64,000 nucleotides of DNA from an uncultured Anaerofilum sp. (GTDB taxonomy: Bacteria > Bacillota > Clostridia > Oscillospirales > Ruminococcaceae). The stretch covers positions 1 through 64,000 of the forward strand of contig CALWZC010000006.1 in the NCBI GenBank assembly GCA_944385935.1. The letters are read 5' to 3'. Position numbers and translations under genes: made by a program. Positions 7,892 to 16,475 of this stretch are shown in pieces. How positions within the stretch are numbered: position 1 is the first letter of the stretch; each line of letters opens with the position of its first letter. Under the pieces are notes generated by a model that saw nothing but the letters and a program-made list of their open reading frames with translations, did not search any database and was not told where the DNA came from.

Positions 7892-8473
7892 ATGGATTTG
7901 CTTAAACAGCGCATTCTGAAAGATGGAAAAATAAAAGAAGGAAATATCTTAAAGGTAGATAGTTTTTTAAACCATCAAATGGACATCCAACTATTGCAGG
8001 AGATTGGAAAAGAGTTTCGGAGGCTGTTTCCAGACAAAGCCATCAACAAGATTCTTACCATTGAGGCCAGTGGCATTGGCATTGCCGCCATTGTTGCCCA
8101 GTACTTTGATAATGCAAAGGTTGTATTTGCTAAAAAGACACAATCCAAAAATCTGGATGGCGAATTGTACACAGCACCGGTTGTATCTTTTACCAGGGGC
8201 ACAAAGTTTGATGTACAAGTATCCACCAAGTTTTTGGGAAAAGAAGACTGTGTGCTGGTAATTGATGACTTTTTAGCACGGGGCCAAGCCTTGCAGGGGT
8301 TGCTGAAAATTGTAGAGCAGTCTGGTGCAAAGCTGGCAGGCTGTGGTATTGTCATTGAAAAGGGGTTCCAAGAGGGTGGCGAACAACTGCGGCAAGCAGG
8401 AGTGAACCTCCATTCTTTGGCCATTATTGATTCTATCGAAAATGGCGTGATTACTTTCCGTAACGAGGACTAA
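7892..8473 (+). CDS. xpt: Xanthine phosphoribosyltransferase
   Basis: A 193-residue type I phosphoribosyltransferase that salvages xanthine to XMP. The PRPP-binding loop is VLVIDDFLARGQA (about residues 124-136), and the N-terminal MDLLKQRILKDGKI is typical of Xpt. The start at 7892 follows AAAGGA about 10 bp upstream. It is divergent from the permease gene, with which it forms the usual xpt/pbuX salvage pair, although only the permease leader shows an aptamer here. A terminator follows. Confidence 0.92.
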   Translation: MDLLKQRILKDGKIKEGNILKVDSFLNHQMDIQLLQEIGKEFRRLFPDKAINKILTIEASGIGIAAIVAQYFDNAKVVFAKKTQSKNLDGELYTAPVVSFTRGTKFDVQVSTKFLGKEDCVLVIDDFLARGQALQGLLKIVEQSGAKLAGCGIVIEKGFQEGGEQLRQAGVNLHSLAIIDSIENGVITFRNED

Positions 8474-8491
8474 ATTTTTTTATCCACTATG

Positions 8492-8522
8492 GGCACACGG
8501 CAAAGGGCAGTGTGCCTATTTT
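8492..8522 (+). terminator. Terminator after xpt
   Basis: GGCACAC/GTGTGCC stem (8492-8498 with 8510-8516) followed by TATTTTTA. It may also partly attenuate the next gene, 26 bp further on. Confidence 0.65.
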
Positions 8523-8547
8523 TATCAGAACAGGAGACAGATACACA

Positions 8548-9069
8548 ATGGAACAATGGGATTTGTATGACCAAAATAGAACCCCTTTGGGTAAAACTAT
8601 GCAACGAGGGCAGCCGGTTCCAAAAGGGTGCTTTTGGGTGGCAGTTTCTATCTGGACAATCAACACACAAGGGAAAATTTTGGTTACCTTACGGGCGCAG
8701 GAAAAACAAAGCTGGCCCAATTACTGGGAAAACACTGGTGGTGCAGTTTTAGCAGGGGAATCTTCTTTGCAGGCTGCTGTACGGGAAATGCAGGAGGAAA
8801 CAGGAATCTGTTTGCAGCCCCATCAACTACACTTTTTAGGAACCGACCCTTGGGAACAAGGCTTTATGGATGTGTATGCTTGCTGCGTGGATATTCCAGC
8901 CCAAAACATCCGCCTTCAGCCGGGAGAAACTTCCGCCGCAAAATGGGTGACATGGCAGCAATTTGAAGAAATGTGCCGTTCTCAACAGGTGGCACAACCC
9001 ATTGTAGAACGTTTTGAAGCTATGAAAGAGCCTTTGCAGCAATTTATGAAAAGTTGTATGGCATTGTAA
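8548..9069 (+). CDS. Nudix hydrolase (IPP isomerase-like N-terminus)
   Basis: A 173-residue Nudix protein starting MEQWDLYDQNRTPLGKTM, the opening shared by a subgroup near isopentenyl-diphosphate isomerase (YfcD-like). The box GG-x5-E-x7-REMQEETG is intact around residues 66-88. Nucleotide-linked or prenyl diphosphate substrates are possible; I cannot choose. ATG at 8548 has AGGAG 11 bp upstream; the longer frame from 8512 begins inside the terminator hairpin. Confidence 0.82.
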   Translation: MEQWDLYDQNRTPLGKTMQRGQPVPKGCFWVAVSIWTINTQGKILVTLRAQEKQSWPNYWENTGGAVLAGESSLQAAVREMQEETGICLQPHQLHFLGTDPWEQGFMDVYACCVDIPAQNIRLQPGETSAAKWVTWQQFEEMCRSQQVAQPIVERFEAMKEPLQQFMKSCMAL

Positions 9070-9120
9070 TTGCAGAACCAAATCCGAAAACCACAATACA
9101 ATATAAAGGGGGGAATTTTT

Positions 9121-10398
9121 ATGAGATTTCTCAAAGCAGTGGGCAGAGCCATTCGACGCTTTTTTCTTTGGCTGTTAATGGTAGCATTGATGATTGTTCT
9201 GCTGGTAGGAGGAGTAACCCTATTTTTCTATCAAAATACAGGAGAAAAAAATCTCCCACCTTCCCAAAGTTCCTTTGGCGGTGTGGAATTGCAGGTAAAT
9301 GGATACCACTGGACATTGCCTGTTTTAGGAGGTGTCACCCAAAAAGAATTGGTCAAACCCGAAGATTTGACCGTACAAGACCTAGGAACCTTTGTACAAC
9401 AGCCTACCTTGCAACTTCCCAATGACCTACAAGAAAATGCCACTATATGGATTTCTATTACAGACCAAAACCAACAGGTAGTATTTGCTGGAACACCAGA
9501 GGACTTTACTGCCTTCCAGTTTGTTCAAAATGGCCAGTATCAGGGACAGATGAGAATTGCCTATCCCCCTTTGAAAGGGAAAGCAACAGGGGAGTATTTC
9601 TATCAATTTCGGTTTACTTTGGATTTAGAAAGTGAAATTTCCATCAGTGCAGACACTGTATATCAAGGGGATGTAGTTGCTATTTCGGTAACAGGGTTGC
9701 CCCAAGGTGCTAGCATTCAGGTGGAAACAGAATTGACTGCTTCTCAACCTGTAAGCAGGTATGGAAGTATGATGATATACCTTGCAGTGCCCTACAACCA
9801 AACTGACAAGGAATATCCCATCAAGGTACAGGCGGGAGGATATACAAAAGATTTTACAGTACAAGTTTTATACAACCAGTTTAAAAAGGTTTCTTTGGAA
9901 ACTGACACCCTTGCAGGCAGTCAACAAGCGGTACAACAATACCAACAAGTGATATGGCCTTTGTTTGAAACCAGCCAGACAGATTCCCCGTGGAGTGGAG
10001 TATTCCAAAGCCCAGTGGAACAACCCAATGATGGAGTAGTTCTAAGCGATTATGGCAACTTTGAGTATATTGCAGACAGAACTACCCCCTCTCGCAACAT
10101 TGGAGTGACTTACAAGTGCCATGCTGATAAACCTGTCTATGCACCAGCCAGCGGAACCGTAGTATATGCAGGAAATCTGGAATTGACAGGCGGCATTGTA
10201 GTAATTGAGCATGGAGGCGGATTGAAAAGCTATTTATACCATATGGGCAGTGTTTCGGTGCAGCAGGGGCAAACAGTGGAAAAAGGCCAGCAAATTGGCA
10301 CCACAAGTCAACTACTGCAATTTGATATGCGCATTGGTAACAAAACCATCAATCCCAACCTTGCCATGAACGGAAAAGGCGGCTTACTTTGGAGATAA
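9121..10398 (+). CDS. Membrane-anchored LytM/M23-fold protein with degenerate active site
   Basis: A 425-residue protein: basic N-terminus, one membrane helix (about residues 14-36), a long extracellular beta-rich region and a C-terminal M23 (LytM) fold (about residues 325-425). In active M23 enzymes zinc is held by H-x3-D and H-x-H. Here the first motif region reads NIGVTY and the last reads LLQFDMR, so both the H-x3-D and the H-x-H are lost, while HGGGLKSYLYHMGSV with its conserved H is kept. It is therefore probably non-catalytic, acting as a scaffold or hydrolase activator like EnvC or SpoIIQ. RBS AAGGGGGG precedes the ATG. A strong terminator follows. Confidence 0.8.
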   Translation: MRFLKAVGRAIRRFFLWLLMVALMIVLLVGGVTLFFYQNTGEKNLPPSQSSFGGVELQVNGYHWTLPVLGGVTQKELVKPEDLTVQDLGTFVQQPTLQLPNDLQENATIWISITDQNQQVVFAGTPEDFTAFQFVQNGQYQGQMRIAYPPLKGKATGEYFYQFRFTLDLESEISISADTVYQGDVVAISVTGLPQGASIQVETELTASQPVSRYGSMMIYLAVPYNQTDKEYPIKVQAGGYTKDFTVQVLYNQFKKVSLETDTLAGSQQAVQQYQQVIWPLFETSQTDSPWSGVFQSPVEQPNDGVVLSDYGNFEYIADRTTPSRNIGVTYKCHADKPVYAPASGTVVYAGNLELTGGIVVIEHGGGLKSYLYHMGSVSVQQGQTVEKGQQIGTTSQLLQFDMRIGNKTINPNLAMNGKGGLLWR

Positions 10399-10412
10399 TG
10401 CTACATAAACAA

Positions 10413-10440
10413 AAAAGAGGCGTTACAACGCCTCTTTTTG
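10413..10440. terminator. Bidirectional terminator
   Basis: AGAGGCGT/ACGCCTCT stem with A-run before and T-run after, between the LytM gene and the convergent DUF1846 gene. Confidence 0.85.
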
Positions 10441-10444
10441 CTTA

Positions 10445-11926
10445 TTAGAAATACAAATCCTTGCTAGGATATTCAGGGTCACAGGTAAGACGAAGGCCTA
10501 ACTTCCGCAGGGTTCCCTCATCGCCATTGTGTAGCATCTGGCTGGAGTGCATATCCAAATCCCGCAAGTTTACAAGCTGTTCCATTGCCAAAGCAGCGGA
10601 GGAGTTGTTTGCAGCAGCAATAGACAAAGCAGCAAGCACATCATCCACTTTCAGCACCGAAGAACGGCTACCCAAAATGTTGATTTTCAATTTCAGGATG
10701 GGTTCCAAAATATCAGGACGAATCAACAACAAGTCGCTGTCAATGCCTGCCATTTTTTTAATGGCATTCAATACGGCTGCACTGGAAGCACTCATCAAAT
10801 CGCTTGCTCTTCCGGTGACAATGCTTCCATCCTCCAGTTGAATGGCAGCGGCAGCAGCTCCGCTTTCCTCTCTGCGCTGACGAGCTGGCAGAACACAAGC
10901 GCGGTCTTCGGGGTGCAAACCAAGCTGTTGGAGAATCATTTCAATTTTGTGTCGGGCGGCTTTGGTGCCCTTGCCTTGCTTGTAATCACAGGCAGCTTTG
11001 TAGTAGCGGCGGATAATCTCCTGAGAAGCTGCCTCCCGTACAACAGCATCATCAAAAATGGCATAGCCTGCCATATTTACTCCCATGTCAGTGGGGCTAC
11101 GGTAGAAATTTTCATCCCCAGTAATTTTGCTAAGGATATTTTTTACAATGGGAAAAGCCTCTACATCACGGTTGTAGTTGATGGTAGTTTCTCCATACGC
11201 CTCCAAATGGAAGGGGTCAATCATATTCACATCATCCAAATCCGCAGTGGCTGCCTCATAAGCTAAGTTTACAGGGTGCTTTAGAGGAATGTTCCAAATA
11301 GGGAAGGTTTCAAATTTCGCATAACCTGCCATCACTCCGCGACGGTGCTCGTGATATACCTGAGAAAGGCAGGTTGCCAGCTTACCACTGCCGGGGCCGG
11401 GAGCAGTTACTACAACCAGAGGCTTTGTGGTTTCTACATAGGGGTTTGCACCATACCCTTGGTCGCTGCAAATGTGGTCAATATCCGCAGGATAGCCTGC
11501 AATAGGCCGGTGAATATAGTTTTTCACACCACGGGTAGTTAGCTTGTGGGCAAAGGCATCTGCGGCAGTTTGTCCGGTGTAGCGAGTAATCACAACGCTG
11601 TTTACAGGAATGCCCATGGCAGTGATATCATCAATCAGACGCAATACTTCCATGTCATAGCTAATGCCAAGGTCAGCACGCACTTTGGTTTTTTCAATGT
11701 CATCCGCAGAAACACAGAAAATAATTTCAGCATCCTGTCGCATTTCATACAGCAGACGGATTTTTCCGTTTACATCAAAGCCCGGCAATACCCTTGCTGC
11801 ATGGTAGTCATCAAACAACTTTCCGCCAAATTCCAGATACAGCTTTCCTTGGAATTTAGAAATTCGCTCTTGAATGTGCTCCTTTTGGCGACGGATATAT
11901 TCGTTGTTGTCAAAGCCGATTTTCAA
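10445..11926 (-). CDS. DUF1846 family protein
   Basis: A 493-residue cytosolic protein of the DUF1846 family, widespread in Firmicutes; its biochemical role is unknown to me. A loop APGPGSGK (about residue 176) looks like a nucleotide-binding P-loop variant. The start is TTG at 11926: GGGGG lies 7 bp upstream and the sequence MKIGFDNNEYI matches the usual family N-terminus. It is downstream of hisS but separated by 239 bp with its own leader hairpin. Confidence 0.85.
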   Translation of the reverse strand: MKIGFDNNEYIRRQKEHIQERISKFQGKLYLEFGGKLFDDYHAARVLPGFDVNGKIRLLYEMRQDAEIIFCVSADDIEKTKVRADLGISYDMEVLRLIDDITAMGIPVNSVVITRYTGQTAADAFAHKLTTRGVKNYIHRPIAGYPADIDHICSDQGYGANPYVETTKPLVVVTAPGPGSGKLATCLSQVYHEHRRGVMAGYAKFETFPIWNIPLKHPVNLAYEAATADLDDVNMIDPFHLEAYGETTINYNRDVEAFPIVKNILSKITGDENFYRSPTDMGVNMAGYAIFDDAVVREAASQEIIRRYYKAACDYKQGKGTKAARHKIEMILQQLGLHPEDRACVLPARQRREESGAAAAAIQLEDGSIVTGRASDLMSASSAAVLNAIKKMAGIDSDLLLIRPDILEPILKLKINILGSRSSVLKVDDVLAALSIAAANNSSAALAMEQLVNLRDLDMHSSQMLHNGDEGTLRKLGLRLTCDPEYPSKDLYF

Positions 11927-11952
11927 GCAAAAACCCCCTTATTCACGGTCAA

Positions 11953-11979
11953 CGCCGGCATGGAATGCCCACGCCGGCG
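11953..11979 (-). other. GC-rich leader hairpin before the DUF1846 gene
   Basis: CGCCGGC/GCCGGCG inverted repeat (7 bp, 13-nt loop) in an otherwise A/T-rich 239-bp gap. No T-run follows on the minus strand, so it is more likely a 5' UTR structure than a terminator. A possible promoter (TTGCCA, 18 bp, TACTCT) lies upstream around 12015-12045. Confidence 0.5.
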
Positions 11980-12165
11980 AAGTGTGTGTTTTGTTTTCAA
12001 AAAATTTAACAGCTATAAGAGTATCACATTTTGTATGCAGTTGGCAAGGATTTTTTGCTTGCCTCAAAACAAAAAACAAGCCATAATTTTTGCGTTTTTT
12101 TGTCGTTTTTGCTTAGAATATACGCAAACTCTTTTCTTGCAAATTTCCCACAAAAATCAAAGTTT

Positions 12166-13407
12166 TTATTCTCCCATCAGTTTGGGCTGGTCTGTTTCGC
12201 CATATACCAAATAGCCATCAAATCCTTGTTCTTCCAGTCGGTTTAGGAACTTACCCAGCTTTTTGGGACGAGCATACAAGCCCACAGAATCCCCATTCTT
12301 GCGCAAGGTTTCCGCAAGCTCCATGGCTGCAACAGCTTCGTTTTCATTGCATAGCAAGGCAATTCTTCTTTGGCGAGTGGGAATCTGGTAGCCTTGTTCC
12401 TGCAAGATGGCAAAAATGCGTTCAAATCCAATGGAGAAGCCCACAGCAGGCACATTTTCACCCGTAAATTTGCCTACTAAACCATCATAGCGGCCGCCAC
12501 CGCCAATGCTGCCACGGAATTTGTTACTTTGAATTTCAAATATAGTGCCAGTGTAGTAGCCCTGTCCACGAACCAGCAAGAGGTCAAATTCTGCGTTATA
12601 GCTGCCAGCAGCAAGCTGGTTTACATCTGCAATTAGCTTAGAGGTGCGCTGCAATTCTTCGCTTTCGCCACACAATGCCTGTACACTTTCAAGGCTGCGG
12701 TCGCCGCTGAGTAGTGCAATAAGTTTTTCCACTACAGCAGGTGCAATTTCCTTGCCTTCCAGCTCTCCTTGTACACCTTCCGCACCAATTTTATCCCACT
12801 TGTCCAAGCTAATGCAAACGGTATCCATGCGGTCATCTGGTACACCACAAGCAGCCAGACAAGCCTTTAACAAACGGCGGTCGTTGACTTTAATGGTAAA
12901 GCTGCCAATGTCCAGACGGTTGAGAGCAGTTGCTGTAGTGTGAATCAGTTCCAATTCACACAAAGGAGATTCGCTGCCCAAAATGTCAATATCGCATTGG
13001 ATAAATTCACGCATACGGCCTTTTTGGGGGCGTTCTGCACGATAGGACTTGTCAATCTGGATACATTTGAAGGGATTGTTTAGCTTGGCACGATTGGCAG
13101 CATAAAAGCGGCTGAGGGGTAGAGTAAGGTCATAGCGCAAGCCTAAATCTGCAAGGGAGCTTTCCTCTCCACCGGCAGCAAGTGCCTCAGTGAGCTTTTC
13201 CCCTCGCTTCATAATTTTAAACATCAAGTTTAGGTTGTCGCCACCGTCGCTTTTTTCCAGATTCTCCAAGTGTTCAATGGCAGGAGTCAAAATTCGTTCA
13301 AAACCAGCACTGCGGTATGTTTCCAAAATAACCGATTGCATATAGTCACGCAGTAGGGTTTGACTGGGCAAATAATCGGCTGTACCTTTTACGGGAGTTG
13401 ATTTCAT
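12166..13407 (-). CDS. hisS: Histidyl-tRNA synthetase
   Basis: A 413-residue class II aminoacyl-tRNA synthetase charging tRNA-His. Motif 2 (RAERPQKGRMREF), the histidine-specific LVRGQGYYTGTIFEI and the motif 3 loop (GFSIGFERI) are present. The start MKSTPVKGTADYLP at 13407 is preferred over the frame's further upstream extension, which overlaps degV. The C-terminal anticodon-binding domain ends somewhat early (GETDQPKLMGE). Lies 35 bp after degV and is likely in the same transcript. Confidence 0.93.
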   Translation of the reverse strand: MKSTPVKGTADYLPSQTLLRDYMQSVILETYRSAGFERILTPAIEHLENLEKSDGGDNLNLMFKIMKRGEKLTEALAAGGEESSLADLGLRYDLTLPLSRFYAANRAKLNNPFKCIQIDKSYRAERPQKGRMREFIQCDIDILGSESPLCELELIHTTATALNRLDIGSFTIKVNDRRLLKACLAACGVPDDRMDTVCISLDKWDKIGAEGVQGELEGKEIAPAVVEKLIALLSGDRSLESVQALCGESEELQRTSKLIADVNQLAAGSYNAEFDLLLVRGQGYYTGTIFEIQSNKFRGSIGGGGRYDGLVGKFTGENVPAVGFSIGFERIFAILQEQGYQIPTRQRRIALLCNENEAVAAMELAETLRKNGDSVGLYARPKKLGKFLNRLEEQGFDGYLVYGETDQPKLMGE

Positions 13408-13442
13408 GGTGATATATCCTCTCTTGTTGTATTGGGGTTTTG

Positions 13443-14315
13443 TTATCGTTGGGTTCCAATAAAGAACAAAGCAACAGTTCCGGGGCCAGAATGGGAACCA
13501 ATAACAGGCCCGATAAAGTTGATAACAATATCTTGTACATGGAGTTTTTGACGAATTTGCTCCGCCACATATTGGGCATCTTGTTCGCAATCTCCATGGC
13601 TAATAAACACTGTGCTGTTCTTCGGGGCGGTGGCAGTGTCTACCATCCGTTGCACCAAAGCATCCAAGCTGGCTTTGCGGCCCCGTACCTTCTGCATAGG
13701 TATCAAATGCCCTTCACTGTCCACATGAAGCACAGGTTTAATTCCCAACATGGTGCCAAATACTGCGGCCGTACTGCTTACCCGTCCGCCACGCTTTAAA
13801 AACATTAGGTCATCTACTGTAAACCATTGGCACAGATGTTGCTTGTTGTTTTCTGTCCATTGAGCAACTTCCTCTAAGGACTTTCCATCCTGTTTCATTT
13901 TGGCAGCAAGGTACACAATCAACCCTTCTCCCATGCTTGCACACAAAGTGTCTACTACTCGAATGGTGCGCTGGGGATATTTTTGTGTCAATTCCTCCAT
14001 GGCAAGTTGGCTAGATTGATAGGTTCCCGAAAGACCAGAAGAAAAACAGAGATACAAAATATCTCTTCCCTGCTCTAAAAATGGGGAAAATGTTTCTTCA
14101 AATGTAACAGCATTGATTTGGCTGGTAGTGCTGTTTTTTCCATTCCGCAACCCATCATAAAACACCTTTGGGTCAAGTTCGTGGTTGTCGGGATAATTAT
14201 AATAGCTTTGGCCATCCAGCTCAAACAAAAGGGGAATCACAGCAATTTCAAGCTGTTCCACCAAATGTTGAGGCAGGTCGGCGGTAGAGTCAGTAAAAAG
14301 CACATAGTCAGACAT
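13443..14315 (-). CDS. DegV family fatty-acid-binding protein
   Basis: A 290-residue DegV/FakB-like protein. Such proteins bind a fatty acid and present it to the FakA kinase for phospholipid synthesis. Signatures are TDSTADLP at the N-terminus, the NSTTSQ segment and SSGLSGTYQSS. No fakA gene is nearby. ATG at 14315 has AGGAGG 7 bp upstream. An extended -10 (TGGTATACT, about 14391-14399) lies upstream. Confidence 0.85.
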   Translation of the reverse strand: MSDYVLFTDSTADLPQHLVEQLEIAVIPLLFELDGQSYYNYPDNHELDPKVFYDGLRNGKNSTTSQINAVTFEETFSPFLEQGRDILYLCFSSGLSGTYQSSQLAMEELTQKYPQRTIRVVDTLCASMGEGLIVYLAAKMKQDGKSLEEVAQWTENNKQHLCQWFTVDDLMFLKRGGRVSSTAAVFGTMLGIKPVLHVDSEGHLIPMQKVRGRKASLDALVQRMVDTATAPKNSTVFISHGDCEQDAQYVAEQIRQKLHVQDIVINFIGPVIGSHSGPGTVALFFIGTQR

Positions 14316-14424
14316 AGATGATTCCTCCTTTATGTACAAACACTTGTATGGTATGTAAAATATCTTGTAAAGTTCCATAAGACGCTAAAAAGTATACCAT
14401 ATTTTGCAAAAAAATTCCATGGGT

Positions 14425-14461
14425 AAAAAAATTGGGTTTTTCCCCAAAAGGAAAAGCCCAA
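14425..14461 (-). terminator. Terminator after ftsH
   Basis: On the minus strand ATTGGGCTTTTCC pairs with GGAAAAACCCAAT (14461 to 14431) and is followed by a T-run. Confidence 0.85.
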
Positions 14462-14465
14462 TAGA

Positions 14466-16331
14466 TTATTCTGCTGTTTCTGCAACAGGCAGTTGAGGCT
14501 GCTCTAGCAGTTCCATAAACTCTTGTCCAGTAATGGTTTCCCGTTCCAAAAGGAAGGCTGCCAGCCGGTGCAAGGCATCCTGATTTTCGGTAAGAATTTG
14601 GGTTGCCTTTTGGTGGGCAGATTTGATGATGGACAATACTTCTGCATCAATGCGGGCAGCAGTATCTGCGCTACAACTCAAAGAAGCATCGCCACCTAAA
14701 TATTGATTGGATACAGTTTCCAGTGCCATCATATCAAATTCACTGCTCATGCCAAGACGAGTGACCATGCTACGAGCAAGGCGAGTGGCCTGCTCAATAT
14801 CATTGGAAGCACCAGAAGTAAAGGTGCCAAATATAAGCTCCTCTGCTGCACGACCCCCAGTGTAGGTGGCAATCTTGTTGAATGCCTCCTCTTTGCTAAG
14901 AAGGTTGGTGTCCTCTTCAGGCACCTGCATGGTATATCCCAATGCACCAGAGGTGCGGGGAATAATTGTGATTTTCGTTACAGGGGCGGAATTGGTCTGT
15001 TTGGCGGCTACCAAAGCATGGCCAATTTCGTGGTAGGCAACAATGCGCTTTTCTTTGGGGCTGATAACTTTTCCTTTGCGCTGATATCCTGCCACAACCA
15101 CTTCCACAGCTTCTTCCAAATCCGATTGGTTTACAATGCGGCGGTTGCATTTTACAGCACGCAAAGCGGCTTCATTGACAATATTGGCCAGTTCTGCACC
15201 AGAGGTGCCACTGGTAGCACGAGCAATGGCAGTTAGGTTGACGTTTTCCTCCAGCATAATTTTTTTGCAGTGTACCTTCAAAATAGCCTCTCGGCCGGCT
15301 AAGTCAGGCAACTCCACTGGAATCCTTCGGTCAAATCGACCGGGACGCAACAACGCCTTATCCAAGCTATCAGGACGGTTAGTGGCAGCCAAAATAATAA
15401 CACCTTTGCTACCATCAAAGCCATCCATCTCAGTTAAAAGCTGGTTGAGGGTTTGCTCTCGTTCATCGTTTCCGCCGCCAATGCCACCAGCACCATCACG
15501 GCTTTTGCCAATGGTATCAATCTCATCAATAAATACGATACAGGGAGCTTTTTGGCTTGCCTGTTTAAATAGGTCACGAACACGGGCAGCACCCATGCCT
15601 ACAAACATTTCCACAAATTCCGAACCAGCAATGGAGAAGAAAGGAACCCCAGCCTCTCCAGCTACTGCCTTTGCCAAAAGGGTTTTTCCGGTGCCCGGAG
15701 GGCCTACCAACAAAGCCCCCTTTGGCATAACTGCTCCCACACTGCGGTATTTGTCGGGGCTGTGAAGAAAATCTACAATTTCCGCAAGGGCTTCTTTGGC
15801 TTCATCTTGCCCTGCCACATCAGCAAAGGTTTTTCCCGTTTGGGCTTGTACATATACCTTAGCAGTGGACTTTCCAAAGCTCATGGCATTGCCGCCCATC
15901 TTCTTTTGCATCATTCGCATGAGCAGGAATCCACTGCCAAACAGCAACGCTGTGGGGATTAGCCAGCTAAACACAAAGCTGAGCAAAGAACTGTTTTTTG
16001 GAGGCATTTCCCGTCCAAAAACAATAGGTTTTCCATCCGCACCAGTGTACTGTGTTAAAATAGAAGAAAGGTCGGTTTCGGTGAGTACCCCTGCTGTATA
16101 ATAGCGGGTTTTGCCGTCTGCTTCTTTTGCCAAGAAAGCAATCTCATCGCCAGTGGCGTTTTGTTGCACCTCTACAATTTGTCCCTGTTCCAGCATCTGC
16201 AAAAATTGGCTGTAAGGAACTTGTTGTGTACGGGAAAGGCTGGGCAACAAGGCATTGAGCATGACAACAAGAAACAGCCCCAATGCAAAAAAAATTACAA
16301 GGGGCTTTTGAGGTCCTTTTGTTTGTTGCAT
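14466..16331 (-). CDS. ftsH: ATP-dependent zinc metalloprotease FtsH
   Basis: A 621-residue membrane protease degrading misfolded or regulatory membrane proteins. Order: membrane helix (about 10-28), short extracytoplasmic domain, second helix (about 117-137), AAA ATPase with Walker A GPPGTGKTLL (about 207) and SRH region, then the M41 domain with HEIGH zinc motif (about 434). Full length. It sits alone between mcp and degV, each with its own terminator. Confidence 0.95.
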   Translation of the reverse strand: MQQTKGPQKPLVIFFALGLFLVVMLNALLPSLSRTQQVPYSQFLQMLEQGQIVEVQQNATGDEIAFLAKEADGKTRYYTAGVLTETDLSSILTQYTGADGKPIVFGREMPPKNSSLLSFVFSWLIPTALLFGSGFLLMRMMQKKMGGNAMSFGKSTAKVYVQAQTGKTFADVAGQDEAKEALAEIVDFLHSPDKYRSVGAVMPKGALLVGPPGTGKTLLAKAVAGEAGVPFFSIAGSEFVEMFVGMGAARVRDLFKQASQKAPCIVFIDEIDTIGKSRDGAGGIGGGNDEREQTLNQLLTEMDGFDGSKGVIILAATNRPDSLDKALLRPGRFDRRIPVELPDLAGREAILKVHCKKIMLEENVNLTAIARATSGTSGAELANIVNEAALRAVKCNRRIVNQSDLEEAVEVVVAGYQRKGKVISPKEKRIVAYHEIGHALVAAKQTNSAPVTKITIIPRTSGALGYTMQVPEEDTNLLSKEEAFNKIATYTGGRAAEELIFGTFTSGASNDIEQATRLARSMVTRLGMSSEFDMMALETVSNQYLGGDASLSCSADTAARIDAEVLSIIKSAHQKATQILTENQDALHRLAAFLLERETITGQEFMELLEQPQLPVAETAE

Positions 16332-16425
16332 AGCAAAAATTGCTCCTTATAATAAAAGTAATTTTGTATGTAGTATTCTACCAAATAGCTATGAAAAAAG
16401 GCAGTGCCAAAAATGAATAAAGTGT

Positions 16426-16455
16426 AAAAAAGCGGTAGGAAATGCATCCTACCGC
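16426..16455 (-). terminator. Terminator after the MCP gene
   Basis: GCGGTAGGA/TCCTACCGC 9-bp stem (16432-16440 with 16447-16455), T-run on the minus strand side. Confidence 0.88.
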
Positions 16456-16475
16456 CCTTACTAATGTATAGTGGA

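Noticed and set aside
8470-8530. Riboswitch before the second Nudix gene
   Set aside because: The hairpin is a simple terminator of xpt; no aptamer-like junction precedes it.
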